64,000 nt of DNA from Olivibacter sp. SDN3 (GCF_014334135.1 NZ_CP060497.1:1550001-1614000), one strand, 5' to 3'. Counted from the stretch's first letter, positions 8,674 to 18,041 are shown. The notes: generated from the letters alone by a model not told the origin. Program-made: numbers and translations.

Positions 8674-9321
8674 ATGTCGCTAAATAGTATATTTCAATAC
8701 TTCGTTCCAAAAGACAAGAAATTTTTTCCTCTTTTTGAACAGGCCAGTACCAACCTCATTGATATTGCCAACGCGCTAAATGAGGCGGTTAATTCAGACG
8801 ACTTAGAACAGCGTAAGCTCCTCTATAAACGAGTTAAAGATTTAGAGCACAAAGGCGACGATATAACCCATCAGATTCATTTGGAACTGGGGAAGAACTT
8901 TATTACTCCTTTCGACAGGGAAGATATCCACACGCTAGCCAGCGCTTTGGATGATATCGCAGATTACATATTTGATTCCGCGAATAGAATGGAGCTGTAC
9001 CACGTTGATACAATTACTGAGCCCATTAAAGAATTATCTGCCCTAATTGTTGAAGCAGTAGTAGCCCTCTCCAAGGGAATGCACGAGCTAAGAAACCTAA
9101 AAAATGTTAGGAGTATTGCAGATGCCTGTGTACGTGTCAACAGCGTAGAAAACAAAGCAGATTATGTTTATAATAAGGCCGTTGGAGATCTTTTCCTATA
9201 TGAGAAGGATGCAATTGCCCTGATTAAATATAAAGAGGTGTTATCGACATTGGAGACCGCTACTGACATGTGTGAAGATGTGGCTAATGTGCTGGAAAGC
9301 ATTTTGGTGAAAAATGCCTAA
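8674..9321 (+). CDS. DUF47 (PhoU-related) phosphate transport regulator
   Basis: The 215-residue all-helical protein belongs to the TIGR00153/DUF47 family, distant relatives of PhoU. Characteristic pieces are KDLEHKGDDITH near residue 50, TPFDREDIHTLASALDDIADYI, and the DMCEDVANVLE motif near the C-terminus; these acidic motifs bind metal clusters in PhoU relatives. It precedes the PiT gene by 56 nt, the usual arrangement in which this protein controls PiT activity. Confidence 0.9.
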   Translation: MSLNSIFQYFVPKDKKFFPLFEQASTNLIDIANALNEAVNSDDLEQRKLLYKRVKDLEHKGDDITHQIHLELGKNFITPFDREDIHTLASALDDIADYIFDSANRMELYHVDTITEPIKELSALIVEAVVALSKGMHELRNLKNVRSIADACVRVNSVENKADYVYNKAVGDLFLYEKDAIALIKYKEVLSTLETATDMCEDVANVLESILVKNA

Positions 9322-9377
9322 CATGTAATGAAGAAAATGACGTTAGCCGCCCCATTCGCAAATTAAAATTTAAAATT

Positions 9378-10388
9378 ATGTTAACCACCATATTGGTTGT
9401 TGTTATTGTTTTAGCTATTGCTTTTGATTATATCAACGGTTTCCACGACGCCGCGAACTCCATAGCAACCATTGTTTCCACGAAAGTTTTAACACCATTT
9501 CAAGCAGTACTTTGGGCCGCTGCATTCAATTTTGCCGCATATTTTTATTTTACAGACCATAAAGTTGCCAACACCATAGCCAAAACGGTGGTTGAAAACT
9601 ATATTACACTTGAAGTAATATTAGCCGGATTGATAGCGGCAATAGGATGGAACCTCTTTACCTGGTATTATGGTGTACCGTCAAGTTCTTCACACACGCT
9701 AATCGGAGGTTTTGCCGGGGCAGGGATGTCCCATGCGCTTTTTCTGGGAGACTCAGTATTGGGTGCCATAAACCTTGGGCCAACATTGAAAATAATTTCA
9801 TTTATTGTTTTGGCGCCCGTAATAGGGATGCTTATATCGATTATTATAACGCTCATTATTCTACATCTGGCCAAGCGTTCGCGTCCCGCTGTAGCCGAGA
9901 AATGGTTCAAAAGACTACAGCTTATCTCTTCTGCGGCATTGAGCTTTGCGCATGGGGGGAATGACGCTCAAAAGGTAATGGGTATTATTGTAGTGGCAAT
10001 GGTTGCAGGGGGGTACTTGCCAAATGCCGATCACATGCCAGAATGGATTCCCTTGACCTGTTATTCGGCCATCGCCTTAGGTACGATGAGTGGTGGATGG
10101 AAGATTGTCAAAACTATGGGGACTAAGATAACCAAGGTAACCGCACTTGAGGGGGTAGGCGCAGAAACTGCGGGAGCATTGACATTAGGGATTACGGAGC
10201 ATTTTGGTATACCGGTTTCTACCACTCACACTATAACAGGGTCCATTATTGGAGTTGGCCTTGTAAAGCGCGTGTCAGCTGTTCGATGGGGAGTTACTAT
10301 CAGTCTTTTATGGGCCTGGGTACTTACAATTCCGGTTTCAGCCGTTTTAGCAGGAATTACCTACGGGATTATGCATTATGTGCTGTAA
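9378..10388 (+). CDS. pit: PiT-family inorganic phosphate transporter
   Basis: The 336-residue membrane protein has the duplicated PiT signature: FDYINGFHDAANSIAT near the N-terminus and SFAHGGNDAQKVMG in the second half, each followed by a serine-rich PSSSSHTL or PVSTTHTI loop. About ten hydrophobic segments are visible. PiT carriers take up metal-phosphate or phosphate with H+ or Na+ at the inner membrane. It follows the DUF47 gene and is probably controlled by the tandem-repeat promoter at 8618-8651. Confidence 0.93.
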   Translation: MLTTILVVVIVLAIAFDYINGFHDAANSIATIVSTKVLTPFQAVLWAAAFNFAAYFYFTDHKVANTIAKTVVENYITLEVILAGLIAAIGWNLFTWYYGVPSSSSHTLIGGFAGAGMSHALFLGDSVLGAINLGPTLKIISFIVLAPVIGMLISIIITLIILHLAKRSRPAVAEKWFKRLQLISSAALSFAHGGNDAQKVMGIIVVAMVAGGYLPNADHMPEWIPLTCYSAIALGTMSGGWKIVKTMGTKITKVTALEGVGAETAGALTLGITEHFGIPVSTTHTITGSIIGVGLVKRVSAVRWGVTISLLWAWVLTIPVSAVLAGITYGIMHYVL

Positions 10389-10395
10389 CTACTCA

Positions 10396-11067
10396 TTACT
10401 CAAAAACAAACTCGACCTCAGCATGTTGACCAGCTACCCATGTTGGTCCGTTTTTTATAAGCCTTTTAGCCTCTTCAGTAAAGGATGATTGGTCTTTTGC
10501 TGATCTTATGTTTTTCGGCTTGCCCACAGCATCTATTTCAAATTGCATGATAACCGAAACTGAATTAGATCCACTTAGTATACGCTTATTTTCTTTTACA
10601 TATTGATTAAAGGCTTCCCATCCTCCCTTCGGAGACGCTGATTCTTCTGTTAGCTTACGTGCAATAAATAAATCGTTTCCAACAGGTATCGGGTCCTTCG
10701 TGCTCAGTTCCATGGTTACCTGTTTGGTTTGCCCGGCATCTTTCATGTTTTTAGCGTTGATCATCCATAATAAAACGCAGGACAAAATGAATAATAGACA
10801 AGCTACCGCGGCTATTCCCAGACGTTGCGAATTAAATAGCATTCTACTATGCTCTTGTGGCTGTTCGGTTACTCGCTCCTGTAGCCTCTGCTGTAATAAA
10901 GTTAATTTATGAGGCTTTATTCCCGTTTCCGTAAAGCCTTCTATTGCATCATTCAATAATGGGTCCTCCAAGGCCTGCCTTTCAAGTGCATTCATTTCCT
11001 CGGGGTTTAGCTCGCCCTTTAAATATTGTTGTATGCGTATAATGTCGTGTGAGTCACCCATTGCCAT
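10396..11067 (-). CDS. Anti-sigma-factor-like membrane protein with TonB-like C-terminal domain
   Basis: The 223-residue product has a cytoplasmic N-terminal helix region (IIRIQQYLKGELNPEEMNAL) like that of Bacteroidota anti-sigma factors. One transmembrane helix lies at about residues 83-103. The periplasmic C-terminal domain (about 165-223) resembles the TonB C-terminal fold (SVSVIMQFEIDAVGKPKNI). The ATG at 11067 overlaps the sigma gene by 14 nt; a second ATG at 11061 would overlap as ATGGGTGA. Tight overlap implies translational coupling. It probably holds the sigma factor at the membrane until a periplasmic signal arrives. Confidence 0.65.
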   Translation of the reverse strand: MAMGDSHDIIRIQQYLKGELNPEEMNALERQALEDPLLNDAIEGFTETGIKPHKLTLLQQRLQERVTEQPQEHSRMLFNSQRLGIAAVACLLFILSCVLLWMINAKNMKDAGQTKQVTMELSTKDPIPVGNDLFIARKLTEESASPKGGWEAFNQYVKENKRILSGSNSVSVIMQFEIDAVGKPKNIRSAKDQSSFTEEAKRLIKNGPTWVAGQHAEVEFVFE

Positions 11068-11629
11068 TTCTTTCCATACAGAGTTTTAGATTTCTTTTCC
11101 CGTTCTGTATATAACTTTTTACTTTATTTATATCATAACCAGTGATAATAGAAATGTCCTTGTAGCACTTTTGATCTAAATAAAATAGTCGAACACATTG
11201 CTGTTGTTCCTTATTTAGTTTTGCTAAACACCTCTCCATCAACGTAAGTTTTGTCTCAAGTGTATCCTCCTCAAACTCTTGATGCTCAATTAACTCATTT
11301 TCCATAAAAGAATTTTCATCAATTGATAAGCTATTTTTATCTGAAGCCCTTAATTCCATTAAGCAATGATTTCGGGCAAGCGAATACAGCCAACTTTTAA
11401 AGTTCTTAACATGGTGTACGCTAAGTTTCTTAATCAGCTGTTCAAAAATTTGCATAACAGCATCCTCACTTTTGGCTTCGTCTTTTAGATACCTTAAACA
11501 TAAACCATAAACCAAAGGCATGTAAGGCTCATACAACGAACCTAGTAATTGAAGATCACCCGTTGATTTATATCGTAGTAATAAATCGCTTTCGGAAAGC
11601 TGCTTGTTATGGTGTTTATTAAAAGCCAA
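11054..11629 (-). CDS. RNA polymerase sigma factor, ECF subfamily
   Basis: The 191-residue protein has sigma region 2 (YEPYMPLVYGLCLRYLKDEAKSEDAVMQIFEQL, recognisable by LRYLKDEAKSEDAVMQ) and region 4 (KLNKEQQQCVRLFYLDQKCYKDISIITGYDINKVKSYIQNGKR, recognisable by CYKDISIITGY). Between them is a short acidic linker. It lacks regions 1 and 3, as ECF factors do. The overlapping downstream gene is the likely anti-sigma partner. The regulon is unknown; ECF factors of this order often control envelope or stress genes. Confidence 0.88.
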   Translation of the reverse strand: MAFNKHHNKQLSESDLLLRYKSTGDLQLLGSLYEPYMPLVYGLCLRYLKDEAKSEDAVMQIFEQLIKKLSVHHVKNFKSWLYSLARNHCLMELRASDKNSLSIDENSFMENELIEHQEFEEDTLETKLTLMERCLAKLNKEQQQCVRLFYLDQKCYKDISIITGYDINKVKSYIQNGKRNLKLCMERNGNG

Positions 11630-11682
11630 TATTTTAAAGACATTTTTCCCTAAAGTAGCTATAATCTTTAAATATTACAATA

Positions 11683-11698
11683 ATCTCCAATTGGAGAT
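11683..11698. repeat. 16-bp perfect palindrome between divergent genes
   Basis: ATCTCCAATTGGAGAT is a perfect palindrome in the 266-nt space between the sigma gene (minus) and the DUF4199-like gene (plus). It could be an operator for a dimeric regulator. It has no T-tract, so a terminator is unlikely. Nothing else recognisable was found in this intergenic space. Confidence 0.4.
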
Positions 11699-11895
11699 CT
11701 GCTGATTTATCGAGATTATAAAGAAGGTTTTTAGACAATATTTCAAACAAATAACTAAAATGCCGCGAACAGCTGCAAAATAGTTTTTATTAAAAACTTA
11801 AATTGAAAGTAAAATGTAGGAAAAACCATTTATAGATGAAAATAAACAATTAGGTGATAAACCTTGTTATACTGAAACAATCAAATAGACTTACT

Positions 11896-12318
11896 ATGAA
11901 GCATGCATGGCCCTACGGTGTTCTCATCGGTATTCTTAGTGGAATATGGATATTCTTTATACAAAAGACGGGTGTTCACAATAGAGAAATAATTCCCTCG
12001 AGAGGTATACTGGGAATATCCTGGATGGAGTATCTATCCGTTCTTATACCATTTGTTGGTTTATATTTAGGTATCAGAAAATATAAAAAGACGTTAACCA
12101 ACGGAGAGCTTTCCTTTTTCCGAGCCTTTGTGCAGGGATTTATGATCCTGTTAGTGGGTGGGGTACTAGCGGGGCTGGCAACAGCTATTTTACTACAATA
12201 CGAACAGCAACCCTACATGGAAGAGTATATAGGTCGATTTGGAGGAGCCCTATTAGCCGGAATTCTTCTCAATTTTGCTGTTTCCTTGTGGTTTATGAAT
12301 AGGCCAAAAAACCTTTAA
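11896..12318 (+). CDS. DUF4199-like small membrane protein
   Basis: I use the ATG at 11896 (MKHAWPYG) rather than an upstream in-frame GTG. The 140-residue protein has four hydrophobic segments: about 6-22, 43-61, 78-100 and 115-132. The pattern of GxxxGxxxG-rich helices and the FVGLYLGIRKYKK segment is that of DUF4199 proteins common in Bacteroidota. Function is unknown. It is co-oriented with the next membrane protein gene, 44 nt away. Confidence 0.65.
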   Translation: MKHAWPYGVLIGILSGIWIFFIQKTGVHNREIIPSRGILGISWMEYLSVLIPFVGLYLGIRKYKKTLTNGELSFFRAFVQGFMILLVGGVLAGLATAILLQYEQQPYMEEYIGRFGGALLAGILLNFAVSLWFMNRPKNL

Positions 12319-12362
12319 AGGGGGCTATGCTATTTATGTTTTTTTGATGTACTTTCGTGCAG

Positions 12363-12842
12363 ATGGAACTGGACATAAATAAGCTAGACAATGAGACGCT
12401 GATTGCTGCGGGTATAGTCGCAATCATCTTTCTAATGATCAAAGCGCTATATGCAAATACCTTTCGTTTAACTTTAAAGTTAATCGCTCCGGAAAACAGG
12501 TTTATGAAACCGGGTGAAGCATGGTTAGTGCTCATACCTATTTTTAACATCTATTGGAACTTTGAGCTCGCGAAAAGGATGGCAGACTCCTTAACTAATG
12601 AATTTTATGATAGGAAAATTGCTGAGGAAGAGGCCCCTGGCCGTTCTACAGGATTAACGGTTGCCGTGCTGTACCTGATCACGATTTTTCCTCTTCCGCT
12701 CAATATTTTGTTAGGAATTAACCTCGTCTATTTTTTTTATTTTATCGTTTATTGGGTAAAAATAAATAGATTTCGAGAACTTCTGAAAGAGCATAACCTG
12801 TTCATGCAGGAGAGGAACAAGGAGGGAACAACTAATCTATAG
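12363..12842 (+). CDS. Membrane protein of unknown function
   Basis: The ATG at 12363 is preferred to an upstream GTG. The 159-residue protein has hydrophobic segments near 15-33, 52-66 and 100-130. Its LVLIPIFNIYWNFELAKRMADSL motif (core IPIFNIYWNF) recurs in small Bacteroidota membrane proteins, some with DUF4328-like folds. I cannot assign a function. It ends 5 nt before the Nif3-family gene and is probably in the same transcript. Confidence 0.55.
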   Translation: MELDINKLDNETLIAAGIVAIIFLMIKALYANTFRLTLKLIAPENRFMKPGEAWLVLIPIFNIYWNFELAKRMADSLTNEFYDRKIAEEEAPGRSTGLTVAVLYLITIFPLPLNILLGINLVYFFYFIVYWVKINRFRELLKEHNLFMQERNKEGTTNL

Positions 12843-12847
12843 GATCT

Positions 12848-13945
12848 ATGATTTTATCTGAACTGGTAAACTATTTGGAGAAACAGGCGCCACTTGCCTA
12901 TCAAGAGGGTTACGATAATTCAGGCTTAATTGTTGGCACATATAATAAAGAGATTAAAAGCGGTTTGATATCTCTTGATTGTACTGAGGATGTGGTACAT
13001 GAAGCTGTTGAAAGTGGTTGTGATATTATTATCTCTCATCACCCAATAGTCTTTAAAGGCCTAAAAAAACTCAATGGTAACTCTTATGTTGAAAGGGTGG
13101 TGATGAAAGCCATTAAACATGATATAGCTATCTACGCGATTCATACAAATCTAGATAATGTAAATCATGGTGTTAATCGGAAAATTGCAGACAAATTAAA
13201 ACTTTCTAACTGTTCTATTTTACTACCCAAAGATGATCTGCTTTATAAATTGGTTGTTTTTGTGCCGAAAAGTGATGCCGAAACTTTACGTGATGCATTA
13301 TTTCAGGCCGGAGCCGGGGCAATAGGCAATTATAGTGAGTGTAGCTTTAATACGGAAGGGCTCGGTACTTTCAAAGCTGGCGATGGAACCAATCCTTATG
13401 TTGGAAATGTGGGGGAAAGACATCATGAAAAAGAAGAAAAGGTCGAAGTAATTTATCCAAAACATGTAGAAAAGAAGCTTGTGGTGGCCATGCATGAGGC
13501 ACACCCTTATGAAGAAGTGGCTTACGATATATACAAACTGCAAAATAAGTATCATCAGGTCGGGAGTGGTATGATAGGCCAGACTCAGGAGGCGTTGGAA
13601 GAACTCGATTTTTTAGCCATTGTAAAAGAAAATTTGAATGTACAGGTAATTAGGCACTCCAACCTAAACGGTAAAAAAATTCAGCGGGTGGCTGTTTGCG
13701 GCGGCGCCGGTGGATTTTTGCTTCCGCATGCTATCCGTATGGGCGCTGATGCCTTTGTTACGGCCGACTATAAATATCATGAGTTTTTCGATGCAGAAGG
13801 GAAGATACTGATAACCGATGTCGGACATTTTGAAAGTGAGCAGTTTACGCAAGAATTATTGTTGGAAATAATTCAAAAAAAATTTCCTAACTTTGCAGTC
13901 CGTTTAACCGGAGTAAATACAAACCCCATAAATTATTATATTTAA
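12848..13945 (+). CDS. Nif3-like dinuclear metal-centre protein
   Basis: The 365-residue protein is a long-form Nif3/YbgI protein. Metal ligands are visible in ISHHPIVFKG, HTNLDNVNHGVN and, near the C-terminus, GHFESEQFTQELL. The middle region (about 125-230) is the PII/CutA-like insertion found in long forms (LLYKLVVFVPKSDAETLRDALF, recognisable by VVFVPKSDAETL). The family is sometimes labelled GTP cyclohydrolase I type 2, but a single agreed reaction is lacking. Its stop overlaps the next ATG (TAATG), so the two are translationally coupled. Confidence 0.9.
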   Translation: MILSELVNYLEKQAPLAYQEGYDNSGLIVGTYNKEIKSGLISLDCTEDVVHEAVESGCDIIISHHPIVFKGLKKLNGNSYVERVVMKAIKHDIAIYAIHTNLDNVNHGVNRKIADKLKLSNCSILLPKDDLLYKLVVFVPKSDAETLRDALFQAGAGAIGNYSECSFNTEGLGTFKAGDGTNPYVGNVGERHHEKEEKVEVIYPKHVEKKLVVAMHEAHPYEEVAYDIYKLQNKYHQVGSGMIGQTQEALEELDFLAIVKENLNVQVIRHSNLNGKKIQRVAVCGGAGGFLLPHAIRMGADAFVTADYKYHEFFDAEGKILITDVGHFESEQFTQELLLEIIQKKFPNFAVRLTGVNTNPINYYI

Positions 13946-14688
13946 TGGAACAAACCGTAGAGCAGAAGTTGCAGGCCCTTTGGGATTTGCAGACAATTCA
14001 TACCAAAATTGACAAGATCCGTCAAGTTCGCGGCGAATTGCCTATTGAAGTTGCTGATCTTGAAGATGAGGTTGCTGGTTTAGAAACCCGCATTGAAAAA
14101 ATAAGAACCGAATTGGATGATTTGGAGGATGCAATCGTTAATCGTAAAAATATGATTAAGGAAGCCCAGACTGCCATCAAAAAGTATGAATCGCAACTAA
14201 ATGAAGTCAAAAATAATCGTGAATATGATGCGATTACCAAAGAAATAGAGATTCAAGGGCTGGAAATTCAGGTTTGCGAAAAGAAAATTCGTGAGCACGA
14301 ATTTGAAATAAAGAACAAAACGGATGTTTACGACAAGACGGAGCATGATCTGGAAGAGCGTAAGAAGGACTTATCGGTAAAGAAGGAAGAATTGGATACC
14401 ATAACGTCAGAAACCCAAAAAGATGAAGACGAACTGTTGCATAGGGCTGAAGGAGCAGAAGGGTTGATTGAGGAGCGACTATTAATCGCTTACAACCGTT
14501 TACGTAATAACGCTAAAAATGGGTTGGCCGTAGTGACGATCGACCGGGATTCGTGTTCAGGATGCCATAACCAGATACCTCCTCAACGACAGCTTGATAT
14601 TCGTCAACGTAAAAAGATTATTGTCTGTGAACATTGCGGACGAATCCTTGTAGACGAAGCTTTTGTTGAGCATAACGTAGAGGCATAA
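13945..14688 (+). CDS. Zinc-ribbon coiled-coil protein (DUF164/CdsZ-like)
   Basis: The 247-residue protein is a long charged coiled coil (about residues 20-185) followed by a four-cysteine zinc ribbon: C204 and C207 (SCSGCHNQ), C228 and C231 (VCEHCGRI). This layout defines the C4-type zinc-ribbon family found next to Nif3-like genes in many bacteria; relatives have been linked to trans-translation and type III secretion chaperoning. It overlaps the Nif3-like gene by one base, which supports a joint role. A strong terminator follows. Confidence 0.85.
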   Translation: MEQTVEQKLQALWDLQTIHTKIDKIRQVRGELPIEVADLEDEVAGLETRIEKIRTELDDLEDAIVNRKNMIKEAQTAIKKYESQLNEVKNNREYDAITKEIEIQGLEIQVCEKKIREHEFEIKNKTDVYDKTEHDLEERKKDLSVKKEELDTITSETQKDEDELLHRAEGAEGLIEERLLIAYNRLRNNAKNGLAVVTIDRDSCSGCHNQIPPQRQLDIRQRKKIIVCEHCGRILVDEAFVEHNVEA

Positions 14689-14710
14689 GAAAATTTATTG
14701 GAACTTGACA

Positions 14711-14740
14711 AAGCTCAGACATATGTCTGAGCTTTTTTTA
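14711..14740 (+). terminator. Rho-independent terminator
   Basis: AAGCTCAGACAT pairs perfectly with ATGTCTGAGCTT over 14711-14734, followed by a run of T. It ends the Nif3-like/zinc-ribbon operon. Confidence 0.88.
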
Positions 14741-14819
14741 TTGACTATTCTTTTTTTGGCACCGTTCCTGCTAATAATACCAACTAGCATTTTTTATTTT
14801 TATTTTCAAAGATTACTAT

Positions 14820-16310
14820 ATGTTCCAAAGAGTGGTTTTATTGGTTGCTGTTTTTATTTTCGCCACATCAAATAATATACAAGCGTCTTTCGACTTTAAC
14901 ATGAATTGCCAAAAAGCCTATCAAGAAGCACTTAATGTGAGGTTAGACATTGCCAGGGATTATATAAAAAAGGAAAAGCAGCATAACCCGGACAACAAGC
15001 TAGTTTATCTGATAGAGAACTATATCGATTATTTTCATATTCTGGCAACAGACAATAAAGCCGAATTTGACAAACTCAAAAAGAACAAATCTACCCGGCT
15101 TGCAAGTCTGAGCGAAGCCGACAAAGAGTCTCCTTATTACTTGTTTTCTCAAGCAGAAATCAACTTACAATGGGCGTTGCTGAGAGGTCGTTATCAAGAG
15201 TATGTAGCGAGCGCTTTTGAAATTAAAAGAGCCTACAATATGTTACAGGAGAATGCGGAAAAGTTTCCTGATTTTCTTCCCAATAGGATTGCTTTAGGAA
15301 TGGTAAATGCGGTATTAGGATCTTTACCCTCAAGTGCGCAAAAGGCTTTGGGAACGCTGGGCGTACATGGTAATACGATGCGGGGAGAGAAAATGCTTGA
15401 GAATTTGGTTGAACAGTTACCGCTAACAGACTATGCGCTATTTTACGATGAATCGGTTTTTTACTTGATGCAGGTTTGGGTCAACATAACGAAAAAAAAG
15501 GATGCTTATAACCATATCATTGCCAAATCGCAAAAGATGAATAATCACAGTTTGCTAAAGGTTTATGTGCAAGCATATACTTCCTTTAAAACCGGGCATA
15601 ATGATGCAGCTATAACGTATTTAACTAACCGGCCGAAAGATCCAAGCTATACCTCCTATCCCTATCTTGATTATCTTCTGGCGATGGCTAAAATTAATAA
15701 GCTAGATCTGTCGGCAATCAATACTTTCCAACACTTTGTAAAGACCAGTAATGGAGCAAGCATGGTAAAGGACGCCTACTTGCATATGGCATATGTAGCC
15801 CTCATTAAAGGTGATAAAGTAGCTTATAGCAACTATATCGAAAAAGTGGCAAGCGAGGGGACTAGCTATGACGAAAGAGATAAGCAGGCACTCAATGAAG
15901 CCAATGACGGGCAACCAAATGTAGCTCTGCTAAAAGCTAGGTTACTATTTGATGGGGGATACTATGAAAAGGCTAGACAGATACTTAAGCAGGAGAACGC
16001 CAATGATTATCAATTAAAAAGGGATAAAATTGAATACTGTTATCGTTTTGGACGGCTTTGTCACGAAGTAGGAGAAATACAAAACGCGATAAAACTTTAT
16101 AGCTATGCGATTGACTTCGGGCATGATAGTAAATATTATTATGCTGCAAATGCTGCGGTTTTTGTGGGAAACCTCTATGAGCAGAAACGGCAGTATAAGC
16201 AGGCGGCCGACTACTATAACAGAGCCATCGCGATGAAAAATCATGATTACGAAGGAAGTATAGAAAATAAGGCCAAAGAAGGGTTGAATAGAATAGCCGG
16301 AAAATATTAA
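14820..16310 (+). CDS. Secreted TPR-repeat protein
   Basis: The 496-residue protein has a signal peptide ending ...NNIQA and is helical throughout. The C-terminal part (about 360-490) contains clear tetratricopeptide-like pairs, such as NAIKLYSYAIDFGHDSKYYYA and QYKQAADYYNRAIAMKN (cores AIKLYSYAIDFG and AADYYNRAIAM). TPR proteins act as scaffolds; no enzyme motif is visible. It starts after the terminator at 14740 and is followed by pepT after 10 nt, so both may share a transcript. Confidence 0.7.
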   Translation: MFQRVVLLVAVFIFATSNNIQASFDFNMNCQKAYQEALNVRLDIARDYIKKEKQHNPDNKLVYLIENYIDYFHILATDNKAEFDKLKKNKSTRLASLSEADKESPYYLFSQAEINLQWALLRGRYQEYVASAFEIKRAYNMLQENAEKFPDFLPNRIALGMVNAVLGSLPSSAQKALGTLGVHGNTMRGEKMLENLVEQLPLTDYALFYDESVFYLMQVWVNITKKKDAYNHIIAKSQKMNNHSLLKVYVQAYTSFKTGHNDAAITYLTNRPKDPSYTSYPYLDYLLAMAKINKLDLSAINTFQHFVKTSNGASMVKDAYLHMAYVALIKGDKVAYSNYIEKVASEGTSYDERDKQALNEANDGQPNVALLKARLLFDGGYYEKARQILKQENANDYQLKRDKIEYCYRFGRLCHEVGEIQNAIKLYSYAIDFGHDSKYYYAANAAVFVGNLYEQKRQYKQAADYYNRAIAMKNHDYEGSIENKAKEGLNRIAGKY

Positions 16311-16320
16311 TTTTACGGTT

Positions 16321-17586
16321 ATGAGTATTTCGATAGAACCTTACGTGCACAGCTTAACTGAGCGATTTTTGCGTTACGTAAAAATTGATACCCAAAGTGA
16401 CCCCTCTTCTACTTCTCAACCTTCGACCATGAAGCAAAAAGACTTAGGGAAGGTGTTGGTGGAAGAACTGCAAGGATTAGGCCTGACAGACGCGCACTTA
16501 GATGATTACGGATACGTTTATGCATCGTTAGAAAGCAACACATCTATAGCGAATGTTCCGGTAATATGCTTCTGTTCCCATATGGATACTTCACCTGATT
16601 GTAGTGGAACAGATGTGCAACCGATTATTCATCATAACTATCAGGGGAATGATCTGACCCTCCCTAATGACCCTACTCAAATTATTAGTGAATCTAATCA
16701 TCCAGACTTGAAGGAACAACATGGGAATGATATTATTACTGCAAGCGGAACCACCTTGCTTGGTGCAGATAATAAAGCGGGATTGGCGGCCATAATGGAC
16801 GCAATAGCTATACTTGTTAAACATCCCGAAATTAAACACGGGAAGATTCGGATATTATTCACTCCTGATGAGGAAATTGGAAGAGGTGTAGATAAAGTCG
16901 ATATCGAAAAACTGGGAGCTGACTTTGGTTATACCGTAGATGGGGAAACTTTGGGATCAATTGAAGATGAGACATTTTCCGCTGACGGTGTCGAGCTGGT
17001 CGTTAATGGCGTGAGCACACACCCCGGTTTTGCCAAGAATAAGATGCAGAGTGCATTAAAAATTGCATCAGCTATTATTGAGGCATTACCCAAAGATAGG
17101 CTCTCTCCCGAATCTACTGAAGGAAAGGAGGGGTTTATACATCCGGTATCCATCAACGGCTCAGTCGAGCGGGCCACTATCGATTTTATTATCAGAGACT
17201 TTTCCGATGAGATGCTGAAACAACATGAGCGGGAGCTGGAAACGATTGCCATGCGTGTAGTAAACCAATATCCCAACTGTACCTTCAGCTTTAAAGTAAC
17301 GGAACAATATCGAAACATGAAGCAAGTGCTTGATCAACATCCTGAAGTGATGAACATAGGCTTAAAGGCGATTCAGCAAACGGGCTTAACTCCAATAAGA
17401 CGTAGTATCAGGGGCGGTACTGATGGTTCCCGCCTATCTTTTATGGGACTGCCTTGTCCTAATGTTTTTGCCGGGGAGCATGCTTTTCATGGAAAGCAGG
17501 AATGGGTATCTGTGCAGGATATGCAAAAGGCCGCGCTCACTATTGTAAATATTGCTCGACTATGGGCAGAAAGGGAAGAAATATGA
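16321..17586 (+). CDS. pepT: Peptidase T (tripeptide aminopeptidase)
   Basis: The 421-residue M20B metallopeptidase has the first zinc ligand in CFCSHMDTSPD, the bridging aspartate in LLGADNKAGLAA, and the catalytic glutamate pair in TPDEEIGRGVD. The RGGTDGSRLSFMGLPCPN segment and a late GEHAFHGKQEW histidine complete the site. It releases the N-terminal residue of tripeptides in the cytoplasm. Its stop overlaps the dtd start as ATGA, so the two are translationally coupled. Confidence 0.93.
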   Translation: MSISIEPYVHSLTERFLRYVKIDTQSDPSSTSQPSTMKQKDLGKVLVEELQGLGLTDAHLDDYGYVYASLESNTSIANVPVICFCSHMDTSPDCSGTDVQPIIHHNYQGNDLTLPNDPTQIISESNHPDLKEQHGNDIITASGTTLLGADNKAGLAAIMDAIAILVKHPEIKHGKIRILFTPDEEIGRGVDKVDIEKLGADFGYTVDGETLGSIEDETFSADGVELVVNGVSTHPGFAKNKMQSALKIASAIIEALPKDRLSPESTEGKEGFIHPVSINGSVERATIDFIIRDFSDEMLKQHERELETIAMRVVNQYPNCTFSFKVTEQYRNMKQVLDQHPEVMNIGLKAIQQTGLTPIRRSIRGGTDGSRLSFMGLPCPNVFAGEHAFHGKQEWVSVQDMQKAALTIVNIARLWAEREEI

Positions 17587-18041
17587 GAGCCGTTATACAA
17601 CGCGTGAGTGAGGCTTCATGCAAAGTAGATGATAAAACAACAGGCGAAATTACGCAGGGTCTTTTGATATTACTCGGTATAGAAGAATCCGACGGTGAAG
17701 ACGATTTGAGGTGGCTGACCCAAAAAATAGTGAACATGCGGATTTTCTGTGATGATAAAAGTTTAATGAACAGATCTCTTCGAGAAGTGGATGGTAATAT
17801 ATTACTGGTTTCGCAGTTCACCCTCTTTGCGCTAACAAAGAAAGGCAATCGTCCGTCCTTCATTCGTGCCGCTAAACCCGATCAGGCAATCCCGCTATAC
17901 GAGCAAACGATAGCGGAACTAGAAAGTATGCTAGACAAAAAAATAGCGACAGGTGTTTTTGGTGCTGATATGAAAATATCGTTGATAAACGACGGTCCCG
18001 TTACCATTATGATGAATACAAAAGACCGAGATAACTATTAG
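17583..18041 (+). CDS. dtd: D-aminoacyl-tRNA deacylase
   Basis: The start is the ATG at 17583 (MRAVIQRV), which gives the family's usual length of about 150 residues. Key motifs are VSQFTLFALTKKGNRPSF (the SQFTL catalytic site) and GVFGADMKISLINDGPVT, where the GP cross-subunit motif appears as DGPVT. The homodimer removes D-amino acids mischarged onto tRNA. It overlaps pepT by 4 nt (ATGA). Confidence 0.95.
   Translation: MRAVIQRVSEASCKVDDKTTGEITQGLLILLGIEESDGEDDLRWLTQKIVNMRIFCDDKSLMNRSLREVDGNILLVSQFTLFALTKKGNRPSFIRAAKPDQAIPLYEQTIAELESMLDKKIATGVFGADMKISLINDGPVTIMMNTKDRDNY

Noticed and set aside
9647-9964. 105-codon frame inside the PiT gene
   Set aside because: It is read in another frame of a clearly conserved transporter and its product has no recognisable features.
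16929-17318. 129-codon antisense frame in pepT
   Set aside because: It lies wholly within pepT, whose motifs and length are intact.
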